A stretch of DNA of 17,419 nt from a bacterium (GTDB lineage Bacteria; Actinomycetota; Acidimicrobiia; UBA5794; ZC4RG35): contig JAPPKR010000115.1 in the NCBI GenBank assembly GCA_028819835.1, positions 1-17,419 on the forward strand, in the 5' to 3' direction. Position 1 is the first letter of the stretch, and every line of letters starts with the position of its first letter. The notes under the pieces are model-generated. The model worked only from the letters and a program-made list of their open reading frames with translations. It was not told the DNA's origin and did no database searches. The position numbers and the translations under genes are program-made. Shown one piece after another: positions 1 through 6,049 of the stretch.

Positions 1-847
1 GCAACGGCTTCGAATCATCACCGACCAGGGGGTGGGGATCAGCGCGGTGAGCCGGACCGGGTTCCGGCCGGTCGCCTTCCTGTTCGTGCATGGACTGGCT
101 TCCAATGCCCGGCTCTGGGACGGCGTCGCCGACCGCCTGGCGTCGAGAGGATATCGGTCCGTGGCGGTGGACCAACGCTCTCACGGAGAATCCGACAAGG
201 TGGACGGACCCTTCGACTTCGCCACTCTGGCAGACGATCTCCTATCGGTGATCGATAGGTCCTTTCCTCCCAAAACAGCGGTTGTCGCGGCGGGACAATC
301 CCTGGGAGGCAATGTGGTGTTGGAGTTGGCCGGCCGCCACCCTAGCCGAATCGCCGCCGTGGCCTGTATCGACGGGGGGTTCATCACGTTGAGCCGAGCC
401 TTCCCCGATTGGGAGACGGCGGCCCGGGAACTAGCCCCTCCGTCCTTCGACAAGGTCCTCTACACCGAATTAGAGATGAGGCTCCGGAAGCGCTATTCCG
501 ACTGGCCGGAGAGCGGCATCCTGGGCCAGTTGGCCAACTTCGAGGTGTCGCCGGACGGAACAGCGCGGCCTCACCTGAAAAGGGACTACCACTTCCGGCT
601 GCTAGCGGAGATGTGGAAGCACCAGCCGGGCGAGATCGCTCCCTCCATTCAACAACCGGTCCTGGTGATCGCCACCGCGCAGACGGCGGCCGGAAGAGCC
701 TCCAAGGTAAAGAGCGTGTCCCGTTTCGCCAACCTTCTTCCCAGGGGCCGGGTGATATGGCTGGATGCGCACCATGATCTGCATGCTCAATACCCTCGCC
801 TGACCGCCGGATGGCTCGAGGAACTGGCGCGGGAGGTGTCCCCATGA
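1..847 (+). CDS. alpha/beta hydrolase, 5' partial
   Basis: Probable alpha/beta-hydrolase-fold esterase or related hydrolase; the substrate cannot be read from sequence. The frame is open from base 2, and the residues before the GTG at 32 (RLRIITDQGVGISAVSRTG) read like the first strands of this fold, so the true start most likely lies left of the window. Counting from the GTG at 32, I see the oxyanion segment FLFVHG (residues 17-21), the nucleophile elbow GQSLGG with Ser90, and a candidate catalytic His in DAHHDLHAQYP near residue 246. The usual Asp after strand 6 is not obvious (VLVIATAQ); the Asp in ACIDGG (about residue 114) could serve instead. There is no signal peptide or membrane segment in the visible part. 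The stop overlaps the next start (ATGA at 844-847), so the two genes are probably translationally coupled. Family is sure; specific activity is unknown. Confidence 0.88.
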   Translation, partial: QRLRIITDQGVGISAVSRTGFRPVAFLFVHGLASNARLWDGVADRLASRGYRSVAVDQRSHGESDKVDGPFDFATLADDLLSVIDRSFPPKTAVVAAGQSLGGNVVLELAGRHPSRIAAVACIDGGFITLSRAFPDWETAARELAPPSFDKVLYTELEMRLRKRYSDWPESGILGQLANFEVSPDGTARPHLKRDYHFRLLAEMWKHQPGEIAPSIQQPVLVIATAQTAAGRASKVKSVSRFANLLPRGRVIWLDAHHDLHAQYPRLTAGWLEELAREVSP

Positions 848-2004
848 GTGCCGGAAGGCTCATCCTGATGGGGTCGGGGGAGGTCTCCAATCGCTTGGTG
901 GCCGCCCACCGGCTGGGAGTCGAGCGGGCCGGTGCCCGGGAGGCGGTGGTCTTGGACACCCCTTACGGGTTCCAGGAGAACGCCCCTCTCCTCTCCGAAC
1001 GACTCACCGGGTTCTTCCGGACCAGCCTGTCCATAGACGCCGCGGTTGCCTCCTATCGCTCCGCCTCGGAAGGAGAGGGCGCCCGTGAAAGGATGCTGGC
1101 CGCCATCCGCCGCGCCCGTTACGTCTTCGCCGGGCCCGGTTCGCCCGGCTATGCCCTCGCGACCTGGCAGGACACGGGACTGGCGGCGGCGCTTCGGAAA
1201 CTCCTCTCGGACGGCGCAACCGTCACCCTGGCCTCGGCTGCGGCCCTCACCGCCGGAGCCAAGACCCTTCCGGTCTACGAAATATTCAAGGCCGGCGCCG
1301 GGCTGGAGTGGTTGGAAGGGCTGAACCTCACCGCTCACCTGGGTCTGGAGGCGGTGGTCATACCCCATTGGAACAACACCGAGGGCCAGGGATTCGACAC
1401 CAGCCGCTGCTACATGGGGCGGCGCCGCTTCCAGCGGCTTCGAGCCATGCTGCCCGAGGGAATGGGAGTGATCGGGGTGGATGAGCACACGGCCGCCACC
1501 ATTGACCTCGGGACCGGAGAGATGAGTGTCCTGGGGGCGGGAGGGGTCACCCTGAGCGGAGCGGAGGACCTGTTCGTGGCCGACGGAGAAGCGATAGCCC
1601 TGGGCACGATGTTCAGGCTCTTGGAAACCAGCCCCCCGGCGCCTCCCCCCGAGCCCCTCGAGACTCTGCCCGATCTCAGCGAGGCCAAGGCTGTCCGATC
1701 GGCCGAGATGATTGCCGACACACTGCTCCGGCTGGAGTCAATGGCCGCGGAGGGATCCTTTCAGGCTCGAGAGACCTTAAGATCCGCTCTTTTGGAGATG
1801 TCGGAGTTGGCGGTGTCCGGCCTGGTGGAGCCGGCCGAATGGGTGGGGGGCTACGTGAAGTTGCTGGTTGATGCGCGGTCCCGCCTCCGCGCCCAGAAAC
1901 GCTGGGAGGAAGCAGACCGGATCCGCGCCGGTCTGGAGAGGCTGGGCGTGACCCTCCAGGACAGTCCTTCCGCGACCACCTGGATCCTGGAAGAACGGAA
2001 ATAG
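844..2004 (+). CDS. peptidase S51-like protein with CysRS-type C-terminal tail
   Basis: 386 aa from the ATG at 844, chosen because it overlaps the previous stop and has GGGAGGTG at 831-838; an in-frame ATG at 811 would lie inside the hydrolase. Residues 1 to about 250 resemble the peptidase S51 / class I glutaminase-like fold (PepE, cyanophycinase): MGSGEVSNRL at the start, FAGPGSPGYAL near residue 95, ALTAGAK near 133 where PepE has its Ser-Ala-Gly elbow, and VIPHWNN near 172 matching the PepE His region. After a proline-rich hinge (SPPAPPPEP), the last 100 or so residues are helical. They end in a stretch strongly like the extreme C-terminus of cysteinyl-tRNA synthetase: LVDARSRLRAQKRWEEADRI, then LGVTLQDSP and TTW. 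No synthetase catalytic domain is present. Activity is uncertain because the Ser elbow looks altered. The architecture is clear; the function is not. Confidence 0.8.
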   Translation: MSAGRLILMGSGEVSNRLVAAHRLGVERAGAREAVVLDTPYGFQENAPLLSERLTGFFRTSLSIDAAVASYRSASEGEGARERMLAAIRRARYVFAGPGSPGYALATWQDTGLAAALRKLLSDGATVTLASAAALTAGAKTLPVYEIFKAGAGLEWLEGLNLTAHLGLEAVVIPHWNNTEGQGFDTSRCYMGRRRFQRLRAMLPEGMGVIGVDEHTAATIDLGTGEMSVLGAGGVTLSGAEDLFVADGEAIALGTMFRLLETSPPAPPPEPLETLPDLSEAKAVRSAEMIADTLLRLESMAAEGSFQARETLRSALLEMSELAVSGLVEPAEWVGGYVKLLVDARSRLRAQKRWEEADRIRAGLERLGVTLQDSPSATTWILEERK

Positions 2005-2005
2005 C

Positions 2006-2023
2006 TTTCGAATGGGATCGAAA
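2006..2023 (+). promoter_or_regulatory. 6-bp inverted repeat before response regulator start
   Basis: TTTCGA (2006-2011) and TCGAAA (2018-2023) form a perfect inverted repeat with a 6-nt loop. It occupies almost the whole 21-base gap between the S51-like gene and the response regulator ATG at 2026. The only Shine-Dalgarno-like bases, GGGA at 2014-2017, lie in and beside the loop. It could be a small RNA hairpin that presents the ribosome site, or an operator half-site pair for autoregulation. Neither is proven, and such short repeats can occur by chance. Confidence 0.3.
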
Positions 2024-2025
2024 CG

Positions 2026-2709
2026 ATGAGTGGCGGCCGGCTGCTGGTGGTGGAGGACGACCAGCGGGTCCGGGAGTCGTTGCAGCGCGCCCTCCATCTG
2101 GAGGGATTCGACGTAACCACCGCCACGGACGGTCTGGCGGCGCTGGAGATGATCGCTTCTGACTCTCCCGACGCCGTCATCCTGGACGTCATCATGCCTT
2201 ACGTGGACGGGTTGGGCGTGGCCCGGAGGATGCGGAAGGACGGGGACACCACTCCGATCCTGATGCTCACCGCCCGCCACGAGGTCACCCACAGGGTGGC
2301 GGGACTCGACGCCGGCGCAGACGACTATCTGGTAAAGCCCTTCGCACTGGAGGAACTGCTGGCCCGCATCCGGGCCTTGCTGCGCAGGGGAGGAGTCTCC
2401 GGACAGAGCCAACCCATGCGGATCGCCGACCTGTCCGTCGACCCAGCCGCCCGCCGGGTATTCAGGGGACAGCGTGAGATCATCCTGACCAAGACGGAGT
2501 TCGATCTTCTGGAGTTGCTGGTCTTCAACGCCAGGATCGTGCTGCCGCGGGATGTGATCATGGACCGGATCTGGGGTTATGACTTCCCAACCACCTCCAA
2601 TCCCCTGGAGGTCTATGTCGGATACCTGCGGCGGAAGTTGGAATCCGGAGGGGAGTCGCGGCTGATACACACTGTACGGGGAGTGGGGTATGTGGCGAGG
2701 GACTCATGA
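2026..2709 (+). CDS. OmpR-family response regulator (MprA-like)
   Basis: 227 aa, normal full length for the OmpR/PhoB class. The receiver domain (about 4-118) has the acidic pair Asp11-Asp12, phosphoacceptor Asp54 (VILDVIMP), Thr82 (MLTAR) and Lys104 (YLVKPF). The winged-helix DNA-binding domain (about 130-225) has the typical [11 protein letters not shown] and the C-terminal RRKLE...IHTVRGVGY signature. It should be phosphorylated by the kinase encoded next to it and then bind direct-repeat DNA near target promoters. Its stop overlaps the kinase start (ATGA, 2706-2709), and it follows the S51-like gene by 21 bases, so all four plus-strand genes may share a transcript. Closest by feel to actinobacterial MprA/TcrX-type regulators. 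A plausible target is the repeat array at 5959-5988. Family assignment is secure; the signal and regulon are inferred. Confidence 0.95.
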   Translation: MSGGRLLVVEDDQRVRESLQRALHLEGFDVTTATDGLAALEMIASDSPDAVILDVIMPYVDGLGVARRMRKDGDTTPILMLTARHEVTHRVAGLDAGADDYLVKPFALEELLARIRALLRRGGVSGQSQPMRIADLSVDPAARRVFRGQREIILTKTEFDLLELLVFNARIVLPRDVIMDRIWGYDFPTTSNPLEVYVGYLRRKLESGGESRLIHTVRGVGYVARDS

Positions 2710-4124
2710 GCATCCGCTGGAGATGGGCTCTGAGCCTCGGGGTGGTGGCTGCGGTGGCTGTCGGTCTCACCACTTGGGCAGCCACCCTTTCAGCGGCGCA
2801 GCAACTGCGGGGAGCGGTTAACGCCGATCTGCGGGAGGAGGCCGCCCATCTGCACGAAGAGGCCGCTCACCTGCACGAAGAGGCTGGAGAATTCGCCGAT
2901 GTGTCCGGTAGCACGGGGGATGACACGGGAGCACATGACGACTGGGGACCACATGGTGATTGGGAGTCAATGCTCGTGGCTCCTGATACTTTCCTGCAGG
3001 TCTTCGACCGGGACGGGGCAATAGTTCTGCGGACCGGTCCCGAAGACGTAACTTTCCCGGTCGAGCCCACGGACCTGGCGGTTGCCGACCGTGGCGGATC
3101 GACGATAAGGGACGTGCGGGTTAACGATGTGCCCTACCGGATGCTCACAGGCCGACTCAGGGACCCGCCACCGGAGATCCCGTCCGCGGCCGGGTTCCAG
3201 ATTGCCAGGGACATGTCCCGGGTCAATGCCAATGTGGCAGGGTTCACCCGGCGGATGCTCCCGATCGGGACTGTCGGCATCCTTCTGGTAGGCCTGACCG
3301 GCTGGGTGCTGGCTTCCCGCGCAGTGCGGCCGATCACCGATCTAACCGATGCCGCCGAACAGATTGCCGCTACCGAGAGATTGGAAGCAGGAGTCGAACT
3401 CGACCGCTCCGCCCCCGGGGAGATAGGGCGCTTGGCCGCCGCATTCGCTTCGATGCTGTCCTCACTGTCCGCGTCCCGGCAGGAACAGCAGCGGTTGGTA
3501 TCCGATGCCGGACATGAATTCCGCACACCCATCACGGCCCTGAAGACCAACCTCGAGACTCTCCTCCGCCAAGATCGGAGTCTCTCCGGTTCCCAGCGGC
3601 TCGCAATAGCAGAGGCCGCCCTGACCCAATCGGACCAGTTGGGAGCCCTTGCAACCGAACTGGTGGACCTCGCCACCGATGTGCACCACCATGATGAGGA
3701 ACTCACCGAGATAGACCTGGGGGAACTCGCGGCCGACGTGGCGCAACGCTTCCGCGGGGTTGATCACAAAGCGGTGGTGGTATCCGGAGAGGGCGCGGTG
3801 CCGAGAGGAAGGCGCTCACAATTGGAGAGGGCCCTTGGCAACCTGGTGGACAACGCTGTCAAATGGTCTGCCGCCAGAGTTGAGATCAGCGTCGAGGGCG
3901 GGACCGTCGTAGTAATTGACGATGGGCCCGGCATACCCGAAGGCGACATCCCGTACATCTTTCGTCGCTTCTACCGCTCGCGCCAAGCGAGAGGCACCCC
4001 CGGCTCAGGGTTGGGGCTGGCCATAGTCGAGCATCTGGTGGCCGCCCATGGGGGAACCGTCTTCGCTCGTAATCACCCCGACGGCGGCGCGGCAATCGGG
4101 TTCAGCCTGCCGGTGGAGCGATGA
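2706..4124 (+). CDS. sensor histidine kinase (MprB-like) with His/Glu heptads
   Basis: 472 aa membrane histidine kinase, partner of the preceding regulator. Order: TM1 (about 7-28), an extracytoplasmic segment (about 30-178), TM2 (about 183-203), HAMP (about 200-255), HisKA with phosphoacceptor His270 (DAGHEFRTP), and HATPase with N-box [10 protein letters not shown] (about 378-388), G1 DDGPGIPEG and G2 [11 protein letters not shown] (about 433-443). Directly after TM1 is a tandem heptad EEAAHLH (44-50, 51-57) followed by EEAGEFA. Further on come an Asp/His-rich stretch ([12 protein letters not shown]) and then a compact sensor region (LQVFDRDG onward). The clustered His and acidic residues outside the membrane suggest metal or pH sensing, which is inference. 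The kinase core has all the boxes needed for activity. The ATGA overlap with the regulator gene supports coupled expression. Confidence 0.94.
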   Translation: MSIRWRWALSLGVVAAVAVGLTTWAATLSAAQQLRGAVNADLREEAAHLHEEAAHLHEEAGEFADVSGSTGDDTGAHDDWGPHGDWESMLVAPDTFLQVFDRDGAIVLRTGPEDVTFPVEPTDLAVADRGGSTIRDVRVNDVPYRMLTGRLRDPPPEIPSAAGFQIARDMSRVNANVAGFTRRMLPIGTVGILLVGLTGWVLASRAVRPITDLTDAAEQIAATERLEAGVELDRSAPGEIGRLAAAFASMLSSLSASRQEQQRLVSDAGHEFRTPITALKTNLETLLRQDRSLSGSQRLAIAEAALTQSDQLGALATELVDLATDVHHHDEELTEIDLGELAADVAQRFRGVDHKAVVVSGEGAVPRGRRSQLERALGNLVDNAVKWSAARVEISVEGGTVVVIDDGPGIPEGDIPYIFRRFYRSRQARGTPGSGLGLAIVEHLVAAHGGTVFARNHPDGGAAIGFSLPVER

Positions 4125-4152
4125 GAACGGCCAGATCAAGCCCGGCGTTCTC
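4123..4152 (+). terminator. possible weak terminator hairpin after kinase gene
   Basis: Perfect 7-bp arms GAGAACG (4123-4129) and CGTTCTC (4146-4152) enclose a 16-nt loop and begin on the kinase stop codon. No T-run follows, so it is at best a weak or factor-dependent end for the plus-strand operon. The rest of the 139-bp gap to the convergent YceI gene shows no gene. Confidence 0.3.
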
Positions 4153-4263
4153 CCCATTCTGGGGTACCGCGGGCCGGAAGCGGTGGGAGGTGGATTGGAT
4201 AGTGAGGGTTTCGAGTCAGAAGGGTGACCGTCGCCACGATACGCCCGAGGAACGGCTCCATAG

Positions 4264-5277
4264 TCAGCGGGTGAAGTAGAGCAGGAACTCCATGATGCCG
4301 TGGTCCTCCACGGAGATGACACTGGCCGACGTCGGGGTGGGCACACCGTAGTCGCTGAAAACCACCTCGCTCGATCCAGCCGCCACGATGGTGTTGCCCA
4401 CCACTCGAGCCTTCAAATCGAACGCCGCCCGGTTGGTAACCCCCTTGATCGTGAGTTCGCCACGGGCGGTCCCCGAGAACGTCTCACCCCCGAATACACC
4501 GACGGGCAACTCCACGGGCTCGACGAGGGTGAAAACAGCCACCGGAAACTGGTTGGTGTTGAGGGCCTGCCGCATGTGGCTGTCACGGTGGCTGTTGTCC
4601 GTCCGCAACGTTGCCAAATTGACCTCCACCCTGGCAGCCACCAGGCGGGCGCCCGCCAGTTCGATGGAGCCGGCCAAATCGGCGGTGCGGCCCACCGCAG
4701 TGGACTCGGCGACGCCGCCCGCCAATACCTCCACCACCCGGAACCCGGCGAAGCTGACCGCCGGCTCCCCTGGCAGGCCCTCGGCGCTCTCGGGCGTCGC
4801 CAAGGCCCAGAAGCCGGCGAAGGCCCGCGGGTCGGGGCCGGTCGGTGTCGTCTCCGTGGCGCCTGTGTCCCTGGACGGTGCGTCTTCAGGGGACTCGGCA
4901 ACCTGAGGGGTAACCGTTGAGGTCGTGCTTGTTGTAGCCACTGTGTCTGCCGGTCGGGTGTCGTCGGTCACCAGGAGGTCCGGCGAGCCGCCCGAAGCGT
5001 CGGTGATGACATTGGTGTCCAACGTCCCTGCGTCGATAACGACGCTGGTTGACAGCGCATCGTCGTGATCGGCTGTCGATGTCGTGCCGGGGTCTTCGGA
5101 GGGCCGGGTGGCCGAGGAGACGTCGAAGCCGTCGATGGAAGCTGCCTCGAGTTGGACCACAGCCGCTTCCAGGTCGACGGCCTCGGGACCATCGTCGATC
5201 CACCACAAGAGAGCCGCGGTCGCCACAGTCACGATCGCGATTCCCGCCCAGAGCGAGATCTTGACAATCTTCCTCAT
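4264..5277 (-). CDS. membrane-anchored YceI-domain protein
   Basis: 337 aa. Residues 8-26 form one hydrophobic helix after MRKIVK with no clear cleavage site, so the protein is probably anchored with its bulk outside. Residues about 28-150 are a low-complexity acidic and Thr/Ser-rich spacer (for example VATTSTTSTVTPQ). Residues about 152-337 match the YceI beta-barrel lipocalin-like fold: VSFAGFRVVEVLAGG, the mid-domain NSHRDSHMRQALNTNQFP that corresponds to the RDxHLR...FPxxxF region, GELTIKGVTNRAAFDL, and a C-terminal IMEFLLYF strand. YceI proteins bind isoprenoid-like lipids and are often linked to envelope stress. The ATG at 5277 has AGGACAAG just upstream. It converges with the two-component operon and lies in tandem with the His-rich gene, but with a 224-bp gap and an intervening hairpin, so it probably has its own promoter. 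Confidence 0.85.
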   Translation of the reverse strand: MRKIVKISLWAGIAIVTVATAALLWWIDDGPEAVDLEAAVVQLEAASIDGFDVSSATRPSEDPGTTSTADHDDALSTSVVIDAGTLDTNVITDASGGSPDLLVTDDTRPADTVATTSTTSTVTPQVAESPEDAPSRDTGATETTPTGPDPRAFAGFWALATPESAEGLPGEPAVSFAGFRVVEVLAGGVAESTAVGRTADLAGSIELAGARLVAARVEVNLATLRTDNSHRDSHMRQALNTNQFPVAVFTLVEPVELPVGVFGGETFSGTARGELTIKGVTNRAAFDLKARVVGNTIVAAGSSEVVFSDYGVPTPTSASVISVEDHGIMEFLLYFTR

Positions 5278-5432
5278 GCACTTGTCCTATTGCACAGTTG
5301 TCTGTCGTCTATTACCGAAACCGATATGGCTGCCGTCCCGAAGGTGAGCTGCCACCGTTCGATGGAAACGAAGATAACCATGTCCGGGTTGTAGGAACTG
5401 CGCATCCTTTTCTGCGATCTCAAAGCGTCGGG

Positions 5433-5467
5433 AACGGGTCCCGGGGGAAGGAATCCCGGGACCCGTT
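5433..5467. terminator. strong hairpin, probable terminator of His-rich gene
   Basis: AACGGGTCCCGGG (5433-5445) and CCCGGGACCCGTT (5455-5467) are perfect 13-bp arms around a 9-nt loop. It lies 34 bases beyond the stop of the minus-strand His-rich gene, the right place for its terminator. However, the T-run (TTTT, 5466-5469) is on the plus-strand side; on the minus strand the stem is followed by CCCGACGC. It may end minus transcription through stem strength, insulate the YceI gene, or act in both directions. The rest of the gap 5278-5501 holds no gene I can support. Confidence 0.55.
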
Positions 5468-5501
5468 TTCACAAGCAGCAGCATGAGGGTGATTGGATCG
5501 C

Positions 5502-5909
5502 TCAGTGGCCATGACCGCCATTCTCATCCTCAGAATGGGAATGAGCAACACATTCCTCAGAGTGGAAATGACTGACGATCTCGTCCGATGTCGCGTAACT
5601 GCTGCCCACCGGGTGCGAGTGATCGCCGTCCTCCCCCTCAGAGTGCGTATGAGCAACACATTCCTCAGAGTGGAAGTGAGCGAGACTCTCATCCGAGTTC
5701 ACATAACTACCGCTCTCGGCGTGCTCTTGGGTGTCGCTGTCCTCGGTAGTAGCGCCATATACCACCACGTAGGCGAGGGCTGCTTCCGGAGTGGCGACGC
5801 CTTTGGCATAGTCTCGGCTTGCCACCGGGTCGGTGCCGGCCTCCGCCAGTGCCAGGGATGCGGTCCCAAGCAGCAACGCCACTCCCACCAGGGTGATTGC
5901 TTTGTGCAT
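5502..5909 (-). CDS. secreted His/Cys-rich repeat protein, putative metal binder
   Basis: 135 aa. I chose the ATG at 5909 because GGAGAAGGA sits immediately before it and a signal peptide follows (positive N-terminus MHK, hydrophobic 4-21, likely cut ALA-EAG after residue 22). The mature part is about 113 aa, strongly acidic, with 13 His and 2 Cys. Two imperfect 36-residue repeats (about 68-103 and 104-135) each contain HFHSEECVAH followed by (T/S)HSE, so each offers five His/Cys ligands within 12 residues (Cys84 and Cys120). The tail ends GGHGH. I do not recognise a named family. The composition suggests binding of Zn, Cu, Ni or similar outside the cell, as buffer, scavenger or chaperone, which is inference. 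A three-repeat regulator-type site lies upstream (5959-5988). The neighbouring kinase also carries extracytoplasmic His clusters. Confidence 0.82.
   Translation of the reverse strand: MHKAITLVGVALLLGTASLALAEAGTDPVASRDYAKGVATPEAALAYVVVYGATTEDSDTQEHAESGSYVNSDESLAHFHSEECVAHTHSEGEDGDHSHPVGSSYATSDEIVSHFHSEECVAHSHSEDENGGHGH
5505..5708 (-). repeat. 108-bp tandem coding repeat (two copies)
   Basis: The 3' half of the His-rich gene consists of two direct copies with a 108-bp (36-codon) period: 5601-5708 and 5505-5600 (second copy shorter at its end). The best conserved core is ATGAGCAACACATTCCTCAG on the plus strand, at 5541 and again at 5649. This is an in-frame internal duplication that doubles the HFHSEEC ligand cluster. 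It is not a CRISPR, since there are only two copies, both coding. Confidence 0.8.
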
Positions 5910-5958
5910 GTCCTTCTCCTTTCTCTTCGGGGCCATGCACCAACCACCATTCCACCCC

Positions 5959-5988
5959 ATCCTGAACCATCCCTGAGACGAGGCTGAA
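5959..5988 (-). promoter_or_regulatory. triple direct repeat, candidate response-regulator site
   Basis: Read on the minus strand this is TTCAGCCT-cgt-CTCAGGGA-tgg-TTCAGGAT: three 8-mers separated by exactly 3 bp, giving an 11-bp period (one DNA turn). The shared core is (T/C)TCAG. OmpR/PhoB-family regulators bind such head-to-tail repeats as dimers or oligomers. From memory, mycobacterial MprA is described as recognising two loose 8-bp repeats 3 bp apart, the same geometry. The site lies 50-79 bp upstream of the His-rich gene start and serves no other gene, because the upstream gene runs in the same direction and ends at 6050. I could not find a convincing -10 element. Confidence 0.5.
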
Positions 5989-6026
5989 CACCCGATGAGA
6001 AAGAAAACGAGGGGACCCGCGAGGGA

Positions 6027-6039
6027 CGGCCCCGGGCCG
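6027..6039 (-). terminator. possible terminator after thiP
   Basis: CGGCCC (6027-6032) and GGGCCG (6034-6039) form a perfect GC inverted repeat starting 11 bases after the thiP stop. In practice it would fold with a larger loop. Downstream on the minus strand there is a T-rich stretch (CGTTTTCTTTC, about 6009-5999), but it is separated from the stem by about 18 bases, so this is not a canonical intrinsic terminator. Confidence 0.3.
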
Positions 6040-6049
6040 GACGATCCGC

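Noticed and set aside
4153..4263. Possible small gene or regulatory element in the gap between the kinase and the YceI gene
   Set aside because: No start with a ribosome site, no clear hairpin with T-run and no recognisable motif; only short GC palindromes.
5505..5708. Two-copy 108-bp repeat as a possible CRISPR or mobile-element trace
   Set aside because: The copies are contiguous, in frame and encode the same ligand motif, so this is an internal protein duplication.
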